From Caldilineaceae bacterium (GTDB lineage Bacteria > Chloroflexota > Anaerolineae > Caldilineales > Caldilineaceae), in the NCBI GenBank assembly GCA_020433455.1, contig JAGRCP010000073.1:1-64000 (forward strand): a stretch of DNA of 64,000 bases, written 5' to 3'. How positions within the stretch are numbered: position 1 is the first letter of the stretch; each line of letters begins with the position of its first letter. The notes beneath the pieces are model-generated. The model had not been told where the DNA came from. It searched no databases and worked only from the letters and a program-made list of their open reading frames with translations. The position numbers were made by a program, and so were the translations under genes. This document shows, in pieces, positions 8,537 to 17,906 of the stretch.

Positions 8537-9139
8537 ATGAGCGCCATCGGCAAGATTGTTAAATCCAACAGCCATATCGATTACGTCTGTCAGGTTTATG
8601 GCCCGGGCGAGTTTAATCCCCAGCCCGAGCCGGAAGCATATGCTTTCGGTACGTTTGTGGGGATCGATCGGGAGACGGAGGGGCAGGCCAATCCACGGTT
8701 GATCGGCGTGATCTATAACACCCTGCTCATGAACCCCGATTTCGGCACGCTGGGGCCGCGCCTCAGTTCGCGCGCGGAATTGGATGTCTTCTCGCCCGAT
8801 TACCTGGCGGAGACGGCCACGCTCATCGGTGTTTTGGCCGTCGGCGTGGTGGATGAGGCTGGGCGCGTCCAGCAGGGCGTTCCCATGCCCGCGGCTGCCG
8901 TCAACGGACCTGTCCGCCGCCTGAGCGAGGCGGAGGTGCGCACTTTTCACACCAGTCCCAGCGGCGCCTTAATGCTGCACTATGCCGCGCTGCTCATGCG
9001 TCAGGGCGACCCGCTAATTGCGCCGCTCTTGCTCAATATTCTGGATAGCGTGGAGAAACTCTTTCCCAACGAGCGCAGCCGCTTAAATGTCCTGCGCAAC
9101 ACAATCGCCTGGCGGAGCATCGTCCAGCCGGCGGGGTGA
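8537..9139 (+). CDS. HAS-barrel-like protein paired with HerA-like ATPase
   Basis: A 200-residue protein of uncertain family. The N-terminal 100 residues (IGKIVKSNSHIDYVCQVYGP ... TFVGID ... LIGVIYNT) look like a small beta barrel of the HAS type that precedes HerA/FtsK-like ATPases. The C-terminal half is helical (SGALMLHYAALLMRQGDPLI). The next gene, across the array at 9141-9305, is a HerA-like ATPase with its own N-terminal barrel, so this may be an accessory subunit of that motor. No nuclease motif is visible. The partner role is inference from adjacency. Confidence 0.6.
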   Translation: MSAIGKIVKSNSHIDYVCQVYGPGEFNPQPEPEAYAFGTFVGIDRETEGQANPRLIGVIYNTLLMNPDFGTLGPRLSSRAELDVFSPDYLAETATLIGVLAVGVVDEAGRVQQGVPMPAAAVNGPVRRLSEAEVRTFHTSPSGALMLHYAALLMRQGDPLIAPLLLNILDSVEKLFPNERSRLNVLRNTIAWRSIVQPAG

Positions 9140-9140
9140 G

Positions 9141-9305
9141 GCAAGTTGCAGGTTGCAGGTGGCAGGTGGCAAGTTGTCGGGTAATCGGAACCGGTAAGGC
9201 AATCCGTCATCCGTCCGGTTACCAACCCAACAACCTCTGCCTACCTGCCACCCCGCAACTCCGCCGCCCCGCCACCTGCTAACCTGCCACCTGTTAACCT
9301 GCACC
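9141..9305. repeat. GCAGGTG heptad array with facing inverted arms (D)
   Basis: The left arm (9141-9178) is a tandem of GCAAGTT/GCAGGTT/GCAGGTG units. The right arm (about 9241-9305) carries the complementary units CCACCTG/TTAACCT. The intervening 60 nt are unrepeated. The whole gap between the HAS-barrel-like gene and the HerA gene is made of this structure, which runs to the HerA start codon. The same heptad forms array E at 60761-60837. Confidence 0.8.
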
Positions 9306-10973
9306 ATGACCCAACTCTGTATCGGTACTGTCAAAGGCCCGGGTGAAACGCCCAACGAATTTACCATCATTGCGCCGGATCCTGAGCGGCGGGTGAAGCA
9401 TGGCGAGTTCGTCTATTACTACGCATACGTGGACGGCGAGGAGCGGCCCATCCTCGGCCGTATCACCGCGCGCCGGGCCGTGAAAATTTACCCCGACGGC
9501 TTTATGGCCGACCCGACCGTCCCCCCGCGGGAGGTGGCCGCGCTTCTGGGCTTTCAGGGGCAGGATGATGAGCTCTTCGAGTTGACCGTCGCGGTGCTGG
9601 GCTATCATCACCAGGCATTTGGCGACTTTATCAACCCCCGGGTTCCGCCCGAAGGCGGCGCTCCGGTCTACATTGCCGATGACGACTATCTGGCCGACGT
9701 GCTCAGCAAGCGCAAGCGAGCCGAGCGGGGCAGCGCGCACCTGGGCAGTCTCCTCAGCCGGGAGCCGGGAGCCGTGCCGCTGGCTCTGGACGTCCAGGGC
9801 TTTACCTCCACTCACCTGGCCATCATTGCCTCCACCGGCAGCGGCAAGAGCTATCTGGCGGGCGTGCTGCTGGAAGAGCTGATGATGCCCTACAACCGGG
9901 CCGCGGTCATGGTCATCGACCCCCACGGTGAATACAATACTCTCCAGGAAGCCCAAAATCTGGCTGCGTTTGCCGAAGGTAATTACAAACCCAAGGTGCG
10001 CATCTTCCGGCCCGACATGATCCGGGTGCGCATTGACAGCCTTTCCCTGGCCGATCTACGCTATCTTTTGCCCAACCTGTCGGAAAAAATGCACTATCAG
10101 CTGACCCGGGCCTTCAACTTTGCCCGCCGCAGCAGCAAGAATAATCACTACACGCTGGAGCAGTTTCTCTACGCCATCCGTCAGGTGGCTGAGGGCAAGC
10201 GGGACGAAGAGGAGGGCGAAGATGATCCCACCACGGGCGCGCTCATCTGGCGCGTCAACAGCGCACTGCGCAACAGTTCCATCTTCAATGATTTTGAGAA
10301 CCTGGAGTTAGACGAACTGTTTGAACCGGGCCAGGTGACGGTCGTTCAGCTCAATGAGGTAGACCAGCGGGAGCAGCAGGTCATCGCCGCGACCATGCTG
10401 CGACGCATCTACCAGGCGCGCATGGACACGGCTAAAGGCAAGGTGACCCGGGAGGACAAGGGCTACGTGCCCTTTCCCGTCTTCTGCCTGCTGGAAGAGG
10501 CCCACAACTACGCGCCCGCCAATGCCGACGCGGTCAGCTCTGACGTGCTGAAGACGGTGCTCAGCGAAGGGCGCAAGTTCGGCGTGAGCGTGGGGTTGAT
10601 CAGCCAGCGGCCGGGCAAGCTGGACAGCGACGTCCTCTCCCAATGCATGACCCAGTGCATTATGCGCATCACCAACCCCATCGACCAGAATCGCATTGCC
10701 GAATCGGTGGAGAGCGTGGGGCGGGACCTGCTGCGGGAACTACCCAGCCTGAGCAAGGGCCAGGTCATCGTCAGTGGCGCGAGCGTGAACACGCCCGTGC
10801 TCCTGCGCGTTCGTTCGCGTATCACCACCCACGGCGGCGAGAGCGTCAATGCGCCCGAAGAGTGGGCCCAGTGGTTCGAGCGGGATCAGGCCGCGCTCAA
10901 CGCCCGGGACAGTGCGCTGCCCATCGACCGCCGGGCCGATCAGGAAGAGGACGGCGACATTTTGTTTGCGTAA
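9306..10973 (+). CDS. HerA-like ATPase (DUF87)
   Basis: A 555-residue hexameric DNA translocase of the HerA/FtsK superfamily. It has an N-terminal HAS barrel (1-70), Walker A STGSGKS (176-182), a first acidic motif VIDPHGEY near 205, Walker B CLLEEAHN near 395 and the sensor region GLISQRPGKLDSDVLSQ. In archaea HerA drives end resection with the nuclease NurA; no NurA gene lies in this neighbourhood. The ATG lies directly after the right arm of array D with no recognisable ribosome site, so translation may depend on that structure or on coupling. Confidence 0.88.
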   Translation: MTQLCIGTVKGPGETPNEFTIIAPDPERRVKHGEFVYYYAYVDGEERPILGRITARRAVKIYPDGFMADPTVPPREVAALLGFQGQDDELFELTVAVLGYHHQAFGDFINPRVPPEGGAPVYIADDDYLADVLSKRKRAERGSAHLGSLLSREPGAVPLALDVQGFTSTHLAIIASTGSGKSYLAGVLLEELMMPYNRAAVMVIDPHGEYNTLQEAQNLAAFAEGNYKPKVRIFRPDMIRVRIDSLSLADLRYLLPNLSEKMHYQLTRAFNFARRSSKNNHYTLEQFLYAIRQVAEGKRDEEEGEDDPTTGALIWRVNSALRNSSIFNDFENLELDELFEPGQVTVVQLNEVDQREQQVIAATMLRRIYQARMDTAKGKVTREDKGYVPFPVFCLLEEAHNYAPANADAVSSDVLKTVLSEGRKFGVSVGLISQRPGKLDSDVLSQCMTQCIMRITNPIDQNRIAESVESVGRDLLRELPSLSKGQVIVSGASVNTPVLLRVRSRITTHGGESVNAPEEWAQWFERDQAALNARDSALPIDRRADQEEDGDILFA

Positions 10974-10976
10974 CGA

Positions 10977-11095
10977 TCAAAGATTGAAGAGTAAAGAGTA
11001 AAGATTGGGGACCAGAGGCTCGCCGTCATTGGTCGGTTCTTTTACCCCCAGAACCTCCCCGCCCAATCTTCAATCTTTACTCTTCAATCTTTATA
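10977..11095. repeat. AT-rich heptad array with facing inverted arms (B), possible bidirectional terminator
   Basis: The left arm (10977-11009) is made of AAGATTG/AAGAGTA units and the right arm (11061-11094) of the complementary CAATCTT/TACTCTT units. At least 19 bp (AAAGATTGAAGAGTAAAGA) match perfectly between arms across a loop of about 50 nt. It fills the gap between the convergent HerA and CBS genes, where a two-way terminator would be expected. Confidence 0.8.
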
Positions 11096-11099
11096 TGCT

Positions 11100-11591
11100 T
11101 CACTCCTCGCGCTTAATCAACTCCAGCTCCAGCTTTTCGATGACGCGCACCATGTCGGTACGGGTGACGACGCCCACGACCTCGTTGTCTTCCACCACGA
11201 CCAACAGGGTAATTTCGGGATCCAACATCCGCTCCATTACCTCGTCGATCTCGGCGTCAGGCCCGATCTGCACGGTGTCGAGATCGTCAACCCCCATCAA
11301 CTCTTCGGCATTGGTGGCCAGCGCCTGCTGAAGCCGCTCTCGATATTCCCGGTATTCGCCCGGCCTCAAGGGGATGATGCTGGAGAGAAAGGCGAAGTAG
11401 GTCGGCTGATGGACCGGCGCGCTGCGCGAGATCAGGTCCAGCTCCGTGACCAGACCCTGGAGGCGACCCGCGCCGTCCACGACCGGCAGGCCGCTGATCT
11501 GCTCCTGGCGCATGATGCGGGCGATTTCTTGTACGGAGGCAACCGGCGCAATGGTAATCGCCGGGCTGCTCATCATTTCGCGGACTTGCAT
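11100..11591 (-). CDS. CBS-domain pair protein
   Basis: A 163-residue protein with two CBS motifs: residues of about 5-60 (MQVREMMSSPAITIAPVASV) and 108-155 (VQIGPDAEIDEVMERMLDPE). A 40-residue insertion, PTYFAFLSSIIPLRPGEY, separates them. CBS pairs bind adenosine nucleotides and report energy state; no effector domain is attached. The open frame extends to 11738, but the extra 49 residues are Arg/Cys-rich non-family sequence, so the ATG at 11591 (MQVREMMSS) is preferred. A weak hairpin lies in the 5' leader. A second, shorter CBS protein is at 62085. Confidence 0.88.
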   Translation of the reverse strand: MQVREMMSSPAITIAPVASVQEIARIMRQEQISGLPVVDGAGRLQGLVTELDLISRSAPVHQPTYFAFLSSIIPLRPGEYREYRERLQQALATNAEELMGVDDLDTVQIGPDAEIDEVMERMLDPEITLLVVVEDNEVVGVVTRTDMVRVIEKLELELIKREE

Positions 11592-11744
11592 GTTTACTAT
11601 CTCGTTTCTGCGCAAAGGCGCATAGTAAGTGAGGCTGCGGCAAAGGCATGATGGACCCGCCGGGCAGGTCCGGAGCCGCCGGCCCCCGCATTCGGACGCA
11701 AGCCGTCTCTTCTGCTGCCTGCGCGGGCGAACTGACAAGGAAGT

Positions 11745-12848
11745 CTAAACCAGGAACTTTCCATTGCGGTAGAAGACTTCTCCATCGGCGCTGATTTCGC
11801 TGTCGTCACGCATGTCGCAGATCATGTCCCAATGGATATGGGAGACGTTTTTGCTGCCCGTTTCAGGATAGCCCGTGCCCACGGCCATGTGGAACGTACC
11901 GCCGATCTTTTCATCGAAGAGGATGCTCTTGGTGAAGCGTTGGATGCCGTAGTTCGTGCCGATGGCAAATTCGCCCAGGTAGCGGGAGCCGGCGTCTGTG
12001 TCCAGTTGGCTGATGAGGTATTCTTCGTTCTTGCCCGCCTTGGCGTCCACGACCTTGCCGTCGGCAAAGCGCAGTTCGATATCGCTCACCTCGCGGCCGT
12101 GACTGATAGCGGGATAGGAATAGCGCACCCAGCCGTTGGCTGAATCCTCCACCGGTCCGGTAAAAATTTCGCCGCTGGGCATATTGCGCTTGCCGTCGCT
12201 GTTGATCCAGGTGCGTCCGGCTACGGAGAGGGTCAAGTCCACGTTGGGCCCGCGCACGGCAATCTCGCTCTTGCCCGCCAGCCAGTCGATGATGCGCTGC
12301 TGCTCGGCGTGAAGATCGAGCCAACACTGGATGGGGTCATCCTGATCGGCGAAGGTAGCCCCGTAGACGAAGTCTTCGTACTCGCGCAGGCTCATGTCCG
12401 CTTCCTGGGCCAGGGCCTGACACGGCACGTTCGCGCCCACCCAGCGATGCTCGCCCCGGGCCGTGCGTTCAATAATGGTTTGCAGGAACTTGTTGCGGGC
12501 ATTGTTGTAGAGGCGCTGACGGGCCGAGTCCATTCCGCTCAGCGTGCGGGTGTTGCCGGGCGCCAGCAGCACGATGCGTACGTCTACCTGGTTGGCGATG
12601 AGTTCATCGGCCGGCGATGTCCAGGCCAGCTGTTCCTCATCGGCCGTCTGGGCCCAGGCTGCTTCCAGATCGCCGGAACGCAGGTTGATGGTAGGCCGCC
12701 CGCCCGCCTTGGCCACGGCGCGAACGACTTCTTCCGTTACGGGCATGGCATCAACGTTGGCGCTAATCAGCACCCAATCGCCGGGCTGGACGCTGACCGA
12801 GTAATTGACCAAAATATCGGCCAGCTTGACTGCACGCGGGTCTGGCAT
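11745..12848 (-). CDS. M29 family aminopeptidase (aminopeptidase T/AmpS)
   Basis: A 367-residue cytosolic metallo-aminopeptidase that removes N-terminal residues from peptides. The family metal ligands are visible: E in SGEIFTGP, E in LGEFAIGTN, H in FHMAVG, and H and D in SHIHWDMI. The length matches the family (about 365-410). The ATG at 12848 has GAGGAG upstream. The promoter region contains a four-copy 12-bp tandem repeat (12878-12925). It is transcribed toward the CBS gene, with 153 nt between. Confidence 0.92.
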   Translation of the reverse strand: MPDPRAVKLADILVNYSVSVQPGDWVLISANVDAMPVTEEVVRAVAKAGGRPTINLRSGDLEAAWAQTADEEQLAWTSPADELIANQVDVRIVLLAPGNTRTLSGMDSARQRLYNNARNKFLQTIIERTARGEHRWVGANVPCQALAQEADMSLREYEDFVYGATFADQDDPIQCWLDLHAEQQRIIDWLAGKSEIAVRGPNVDLTLSVAGRTWINSDGKRNMPSGEIFTGPVEDSANGWVRYSYPAISHGREVSDIELRFADGKVVDAKAGKNEEYLISQLDTDAGSRYLGEFAIGTNYGIQRFTKSILFDEKIGGTFHMAVGTGYPETGSKNVSHIHWDMICDMRDDSEISADGEVFYRNGKFLV

Positions 12849-12877
12849 AGATCGCTCCTCTTCGTTACAATGGTGCG

Positions 12878-12925
12878 GTGATCGTCACTGTGATCGTCGC
12901 TGTGGTCGTCATTGCTATCTTCACT
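12878..12925. repeat. 12-bp tandem repeat, four imperfect copies
   Basis: Units GTGATCGTCACT, GTGATCGTCGCT, GTGGTCGTCATT and GCTATCTTCACT run head to tail directly upstream of the aminopeptidase gene. They may be a protein-binding array or a decayed repeat. The remaining DNA from 12926 to 13064 shows no gene that I can support. Confidence 0.6.
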
Positions 12926-13064
12926 GCGTGACGGCATTATCGATATCTGCTAAGAACTGCTATTGTACTGCGAATCGATCCGGATGACGAAACCTTCCCG
13001 GTTCCCCCGAGAAATTTTTCAGTCGCAAACGAACAAAATCCACAACAAGCTCAAGGGATGCGTT

Positions 13065-13208
13065 ATGCAGGCTATCACGCCCGATTGGGTGAAACACGCT
13101 GTCTTACCAGATTCTCCCGGATCGCTGCAAGGCGGCAAGCTGGTTGACGTAGACATACCGCTCCGGGATGTCCGGGCGCTGGTGCAGCGAGTGGGATATC
13201 GCCCCTAA
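13065..13208 (+). pseudogene. GH13 glycosidase 5' remnant, frameshifted
   Basis: From the ATG at 13065, preceded by AAGGGA, the frame reads MQAITPDWVKHAV. The match then continues in another frame from 13105 as YQILPDR. Joined, these give PDWVKHAV-x-YQILPDR, the N-terminal signature of GH13 neopullulanase/cyclomaltodextrinase-type enzymes (usually PDWVKDAVFYQIFPDRF). The break is at 13104 (GTC-T-TAC where GTC-TTT-TAC or similar is expected). After PDR the similarity ends and a stop follows. None of the catalytic domain remains. Both frames are too short for a functional protein. Confidence 0.6.
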
Positions 13209-13236
13209 AGCCTTATGCTGCTTCGTCGCTCTTCTC

Positions 13237-13292
13237 TGGTATAATCCTTGGGTGGAGAACCCATGCGTTGCGTATCCGTGCACGCGTGGGTT
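13237..13292 (+). promoter_or_regulatory. Extended -10 promoter and leader hairpin
   Basis: TGG-TATAAT (TATAAT at 13240-13245) is an extended -10 element without a good -35. About 13 nt downstream, AACCCATGCGT (13258-13268) and ACGCGTGGGTT (13282-13292) form a leader hairpin with one G-T pair. It is about 33 nt upstream of the membrane-protein ATG at 13326, which lacks a clear ribosome site. Confidence 0.5.
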
Positions 13293-13325
13293 TCCAAATT
13301 TCGGGGCATGATTAGATAGAGTTGT

Positions 13326-14273
13326 ATGATGGAAAGCGTTTCGCAAATTCCAGCGGAGAGAACCCGGCCGACGCGTGGCATGAAGCGCGTGCGCCAGACG
13401 CTCCTGCCGCCAATTACAAGCGAACAACATCTGGGTGACAGCGCTACGCTCAATGCTCAGTTTTGGTTTGAGCGACTGCCCCTGCGGATCACGGCCGGCT
13501 GGAGTCTGGCCGCCGGTCTTCTCGCCGGGGGAGTGCTGCGCGCGCCGGGAGCGCTGAGTTGGCAAACCCTGGTTCTTCTCTGGTTGCTGGCCGATCCCCT
13601 GTGGGGCGCGATTTGGCGCCTGGCTGCCGGACGTACGGAAAGCCTGCGCCTGCCTGCCCGTACGCTGGGCGTCCGCGGGCGCCTGCCTTATCTGGAGCAA
13701 GGCTCGCCTGCGGCTCAGCTCTTCGGCAGCGACGGCCCTGCTTCCCTGCGTCTTCTCTACCGCGTTGCCTTGCCCGCTGTGTTGGTGGGCCTGCTCGTCG
13801 CCTCAGCGCTGGGCGTTCCCGCGCTGGTGCTGACCGTCGTGGTCATTGGGTTAGGCGTCGCCGGCTGGATCAGCGTGCGCGTCCTTCACCTCTGGCCGTT
13901 TCTGCTTCAGGCCATCGTCGCGGTCGGGCTGCCCTGGCTGCTGGCCCTCATCCTGCTGGACGTCAATGGCCTGTCGCCGGATTGGAACCGACAATTGGCG
14001 CTGCTCCTGCTTTGGGTTCTGCATATGTGGGGAGCGAATCGGGCCCTGGCCCACACTCTGGATTGGCCGGCCATCGGCGTGATGGCCGTGGCTGCGCTGG
14101 GGATCGGCGTGCTCATGGTCGTTGCCCAGGCTCCCCTCTGGTTAGCTTTGCTGGCCTTGCTCTGGCTGCCCACCTGGCTGGCCGCGTATCAGCGTCGTGC
14201 TCTGCAAAGCCAGCAGGTTTGGTGGCTGCTGGCCATGCTTGTCAGCACGTTGGCCCTGGGGCAAGCCGGGTAG
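13326..14273 (+). CDS. Multi-pass membrane protein of unknown function
   Basis: A 315-residue protein. The first 55 residues are polar and basic, followed by about nine hydrophobic segments from residue 58 to the C-terminus, including paired helices around 140-180 and WPFLLQAIVAVGLPWLLALI near 198-217. It is very rich in Leu, Trp and Ala. A soluble loop (RLPARTLGVRGRLPYLEQGS) sits between helices 2 and 3. I do not recognise a family; there is no transporter or enzyme signature. It is followed 50 nt later by an HD hydrolase on the same strand. Confidence 0.65.
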   Translation: MMESVSQIPAERTRPTRGMKRVRQTLLPPITSEQHLGDSATLNAQFWFERLPLRITAGWSLAAGLLAGGVLRAPGALSWQTLVLLWLLADPLWGAIWRLAAGRTESLRLPARTLGVRGRLPYLEQGSPAAQLFGSDGPASLRLLYRVALPAVLVGLLVASALGVPALVLTVVVIGLGVAGWISVRVLHLWPFLLQAIVAVGLPWLLALILLDVNGLSPDWNRQLALLLLWVLHMWGANRALAHTLDWPAIGVMAVAALGIGVLMVVAQAPLWLALLALLWLPTWLAAYQRRALQSQQVWWLLAMLVSTLALGQAG

Positions 14274-14323
14274 AAAAAATTTGAACGTTGTACACATGTC
14301 AATAACTTATCGATAACGGAAAA

Positions 14324-15058
14324 ATGAACGAATCAACTATTATCACATCCGCCGGCGGCAACGCCGGCCCTGTTTCGCCTGAGCCCTCCGACGCAACGCC
14401 GGTTACCATCGAGCGGGTGCGTAAAGATCCGGAAGTGATCGCCTTTTTGCAGCAGGCCAATGCCTCGCTTTATGCGCTGGGATATACCGAACACGGTCAG
14501 CGCCACGCCGGACTGGTCGGGCACATTGCCGAAAACATTTTGAATCATCTGGGCTACGACGAGCGCACGTACGAGCTGGCCGATATTGCCGGTTACCTGC
14601 ATGACATCGGCAACGTCATTCACCGTGAGCACCACGCCATGAGCAGTGCGCTCATGGCCGATCGCATCCTGCTGCGCATGGGCATGGCCGCGGCTGAACG
14701 CGCCGTGGTCATGAACGCCATCGGCAATCATGAAGAAGAGCGGGGCTTTGCCGCTACGCCCGTCGCCGCGGCCCTCATCATTGCCGACAAGGCCGACGTG
14801 CACCGCAGCCGCGTCCAGAACCCGGACATGGGCGACTTCGACATTCATGACCGGGTCAACTACGCCACGACCCGCAGCTTTGTCCGGGTACAAAAGGATG
14901 AGCAGGTCATTGCGCTGGAGTTGGAGATCGATACGGCATACGCGCAGGTAATCGAATATTTTGAAATCTTTCTGGACCGCATGACCATGGTGCGTCAGGC
15001 GGTTGAGTTTCTGGGCTGCACCTTTCAATTGATCGTTAACGACGTCCGTCTGTCATAG
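14324..15058 (+). CDS. HD domain phosphohydrolase
   Basis: A 244-residue HD-superfamily hydrolase. The ligand histidines and aspartates are in [23 protein letters not shown] (the HD pair), HREHHAMSS and [12 protein letters not shown]. The [12 protein letters not shown] arrangement is like that of HD/HDIG proteins cleaving nucleotides or cyclic dinucleotides. The substrate is unknown. The cdaA c-di-AMP synthase lies 2 kb downstream on the same strand, but this protein lacks the transmembrane 7TMR-HD architecture of PgpH, so a link is only a possibility. Confidence 0.85.
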   Translation: MNESTIITSAGGNAGPVSPEPSDATPVTIERVRKDPEVIAFLQQANASLYALGYTEHGQRHAGLVGHIAENILNHLGYDERTYELADIAGYLHDIGNVIHREHHAMSSALMADRILLRMGMAAAERAVVMNAIGNHEEERGFAATPVAAALIIADKADVHRSRVQNPDMGDFDIHDRVNYATTRSFVRVQKDEQVIALELEIDTAYAQVIEYFEIFLDRMTMVRQAVEFLGCTFQLIVNDVRLS

Positions 15059-15127
15059 GCCCACGTCGTTAATGATGCGCCTTAACGGGCGTAACGTTTC
15101 CTATTAAGAGCTACCGGAGGTAATACC

Positions 15128-16000
15128 ATGCGCATTGTTCGCTTCAAATTTCCCGCTCTGGCGGAAGAAGAATATTGGAATAACGATGAGGGCCTTTTTG
15201 AGGACGATCCGTTTTTAGCCGATCCGCTTTTGTCTGACCCGCTGGAGAGTTGGGGCCTCCTGGTTGAAGACCTGGTCTATCCCGTGGCGGATATGCCCTT
15301 CCGCAATATAGTGGTCGGCCGCTATGCCCCCCAAATTTACGGCAATCCCCACCTTTTGGAGAATGTTGAACTGTTGGCTCCCGTCACGCCCAGCAAAATT
15401 GTCTGCGTCGGACGCAACTATGCCGCCCACGCGGCGGAGTTGGGCAACGAGGTGCCGACTGAACCGCTTATCTTTCTGAAGCCGCCTTCCTCGCTCAACA
15501 TTCCCGGCGGCGAGGTCGTTTATCCCGCCATCAGCAGCCGCGTCGATCACGAGGGCGAACTGGCTGTGGTCATCGGGAAGCGCTGCCGCAACCTGCGCGC
15601 CGAAGACGCTGATTCGGTCATCTTCGGCTACACCATTGCCAATGACGTCACCGCCCGGGATTTGCAGAAGCAGGACGGTCAGTGGACTCGGGGCAAGGGC
15701 TTCGACACCTTTGCGCCTATCGGCCCGTGGATCGACACGACTTTTGACCCGGCTAATCGTCAGGTGCGCTGCCTGGTCAACGGCGAGGTGCGTCAGGATG
15801 CCAATACCGCGGACCTCATTTTTCCTATTGGCCGCATTCTGGAACACGTCACCCGTTTTATGACGTTGGAAGCAGGTGACGTCATCCTGACGGGTACGCC
15901 CGAAGGCGTCGGACCGGTCCAGCCGGGCGACGTGATGACGGTGGAGATCGAGGGGCTGGGCTCCCTGACCAATCCCGTCGTCGCCGAAGCGGAGGCGTAG
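15128..16000 (+). CDS. Fumarylacetoacetate hydrolase family protein
   Basis: A 290-residue FAH-superfamily enzyme, which cleaves or decarboxylates beta-keto acid substrates with a divalent metal. The family core begins near residue 87 ([20 protein letters not shown]) and includes [31 protein letters not shown] and [18 protein letters not shown]. The extra N-terminal 80 residues are a typical DUF2437-like extension, here unusually acidic ([20 protein letters not shown]). The start has CCGGAGG 8 nt upstream. Likely activities are acylpyruvase, oxaloacetate decarboxylase or aromatic meta-cleavage; the context (argF next) does not decide. Confidence 0.9.
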   Translation: MRIVRFKFPALAEEEYWNNDEGLFEDDPFLADPLLSDPLESWGLLVEDLVYPVADMPFRNIVVGRYAPQIYGNPHLLENVELLAPVTPSKIVCVGRNYAAHAAELGNEVPTEPLIFLKPPSSLNIPGGEVVYPAISSRVDHEGELAVVIGKRCRNLRAEDADSVIFGYTIANDVTARDLQKQDGQWTRGKGFDTFAPIGPWIDTTFDPANRQVRCLVNGEVRQDANTADLIFPIGRILEHVTRFMTLEAGDVILTGTPEGVGPVQPGDVMTVEIEGLGSLTNPVVAEAEA

Positions 16001-16054
16001 TACGCTACGGCGTAAATAAGGCAACCAATCATCCATTCAGCAAGAGGATCGAAC

Positions 16055-16999
16055 ATGAGCATTCCGGCATTGACTCACTTTGTAGATATTCAATCTCTTT
16101 CCAAAGAGCAATTTTGGGGCTTGTTGGAGTTGGCGAAAGAGTTGAAGGACGAGCGGCGGCGTTTAGGTCAGAATGCGCCTATTCTGGCCGGTAAGTCGCT
16201 GGCGCTGCTCTTCCAGAAGGCGAGCCTGCGTACGCGTGTCAGCTTTGAGATGGGCATGGTCCAGCTGGGCGGTTATGCCTTTTTCCTCAGCCCCCAGGAG
16301 ATCGGGCTGGGCAAGCGCGAGAGCGTAGCTGACGTAGCCCGAGTGCTCAGCGGTTACTGTGACGGCATCATGGCGCGGGTTTTTGATCACGCGCACATTA
16401 TCGAACTGGCTGAATGGGGCAGTGTGCCCGTCATCAACGGCCTGAGCGACTACAGCCATCCGTGCCAGGCGCTGACCGACATCTTCACCATTTGGGAAGC
16501 AATCGGCGATCCGGCCGGCAAGACCCTGGCCTATGTGGGCGACGGCAGCAATAACGTGGCCACCAGCCTCATTACCGCGGCGGAAAAGGTGGACATGGCT
16601 GTACGGGTCGTGTCGCCCCCCGGCTATCAGCCGGATCCGGCCTGGCTGGCCGAAGTTGATGCGGATGTGACGGTTACGGATGATTTGGACGGCGTGGCGG
16701 GCGTTGACGCGCTCTACACCGACGTGTGGACCAGCATGGGGCAGGAGGCCGAAACCGAGGCGCGTCTGGCCGTCTTCCCGCCCTATCAGATCAACGAGGC
16801 GTTGGTAGAGCGGACCGGCAATGCCGAGGTGAAAGTGCTGCACTGCCTGCCGGCGCATCGGGGCGAAGAGATTACCGACGCCGTAGCCGACAGCGAGAGC
16901 AGCCTGCTCTTTCCCCAGGCGCACAACCGCCTGCACGCCCAAAAAGCGCTGCTTGCTCACCTTCTGGGCGGCATTCCGTTGGAGATTCACGGGGACTGA
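16055..16999 (+). CDS. argF: Ornithine carbamoyltransferase
   Basis: A 314-residue enzyme making citrulline from ornithine and carbamoyl phosphate in arginine synthesis. The carbamoyl-phosphate loop reads SLRTR near 59-63 (most homologues have STRTR; SLRTR also occurs in natural enzymes). The HPCQALTD and [12 protein letters not shown] motifs are intact and the ornithine-side DVWTSMGQE is present. Other arginine genes are absent nearby. GAGG lies upstream of the ATG. It could be either the biosynthetic or the catabolic paralogue; the isolated location fits biosynthesis. Confidence 0.94.
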   Translation: MSIPALTHFVDIQSLSKEQFWGLLELAKELKDERRRLGQNAPILAGKSLALLFQKASLRTRVSFEMGMVQLGGYAFFLSPQEIGLGKRESVADVARVLSGYCDGIMARVFDHAHIIELAEWGSVPVINGLSDYSHPCQALTDIFTIWEAIGDPAGKTLAYVGDGSNNVATSLITAAEKVDMAVRVVSPPGYQPDPAWLAEVDADVTVTDDLDGVAGVDALYTDVWTSMGQEAETEARLAVFPPYQINEALVERTGNAEVKVLHCLPAHRGEEITDAVADSESSLLFPQAHNRLHAQKALLAHLLGGIPLEIHGD

Positions 17000-17095
17000 T
17001 GCGGCTTTATTCGCCCATGGCGTCTGCCGGGCAGCCGCAGGGGTCGCGCTTTCGGCGGCCTAAACCATCCCCCACACTTTTTTGCTTGATCAACA

Positions 17096-17866
17096 ATGAC
17101 TGAGATATTAGAGTCCCTGAGCCGACTCAACCAATTGCAAAATCTGCTGGATGTTCTGCTCGTATCGGTGCTGATCTACTTTGTGCTGCTCATTTTTCGG
17201 GGCACTCAGGCGATTCAACTGATGCGCGGCTTGCTGGTTATCGGCATCGTGCTGCTGATTTTGGCGTCTACGGTGGAGTTGACTGCCTTTAACTGGCTGC
17301 TGCGGGTCAGTGCGCCCGTCTTTCTCTTTGCTATTCCCGTCATCTTTCAGCCGGAACTGCGTCGGGCGCTGGAGCGGGTGGGCCGAACGGCGCCATTGGC
17401 CATGCGGCGGACGGAAAGCGCCAGCCGTCAGCAATTGGTCAGTGAGGTTGTGCGCGCCGTGGAGCAGATGGCGGAGCGCAAGCACGGCGCGCTCATCGTT
17501 TTCGAGGGCTCTACCGGCCTGACGGATATCATCGAACGCGGCGTTGCGATTGACGGGGATGTCTCTACCGAACTTCTGACCACCATCTTCCATCCCAATA
17601 CTTCCCTGCATGACGGGGCCGTCATCGTCCAGGGCGACAAGATCGCGGCGGCCGGTTGCGTTCTGCCCCTGACTCAGCGCGAATTGAAGGACACCCAACT
17701 GGGGACGCGCCATCGAGCCGCCATCGGCGTAACGGAGCAATCGGATGCCATGTCGGTGGTCGTCTCCGAGGAAACGGGGACCATCTCTGTGGCGCGTAAT
17801 GGTCGCATTCTGCGGCTGGACAGCAATCGTCTGCGCAAGCTGCTGACCGATTATTACAACGCATAG
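17096..17866 (+). CDS. cdaA: Diadenylate cyclase CdaA
   Basis: A 256-residue membrane-bound enzyme condensing two ATP into the second messenger c-di-AMP. Three transmembrane helices (about 20-35, 43-62, 68-84) precede the DAC domain, with the catalytic DGA motif at 173-175 and GTRHR at 203-207 intact. The cdaR gene follows 40 nt downstream, the conserved pairing. The glmM phosphoglucosamine mutase that usually completes the cluster in Firmicutes is missing here; der follows instead. Confidence 0.95.
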   Translation: MTEILESLSRLNQLQNLLDVLLVSVLIYFVLLIFRGTQAIQLMRGLLVIGIVLLILASTVELTAFNWLLRVSAPVFLFAIPVIFQPELRRALERVGRTAPLAMRRTESASRQQLVSEVVRAVEQMAERKHGALIVFEGSTGLTDIIERGVAIDGDVSTELLTTIFHPNTSLHDGAVIVQGDKIAAAGCVLPLTQRELKDTQLGTRHRAAIGVTEQSDAMSVVVSEETGTISVARNGRILRLDSNRLRKLLTDYYNA

Positions 17867-17906
17867 CAACGGTTATCGAACCAGTATAAAGCTTAGAAAT
17901 CACTCT

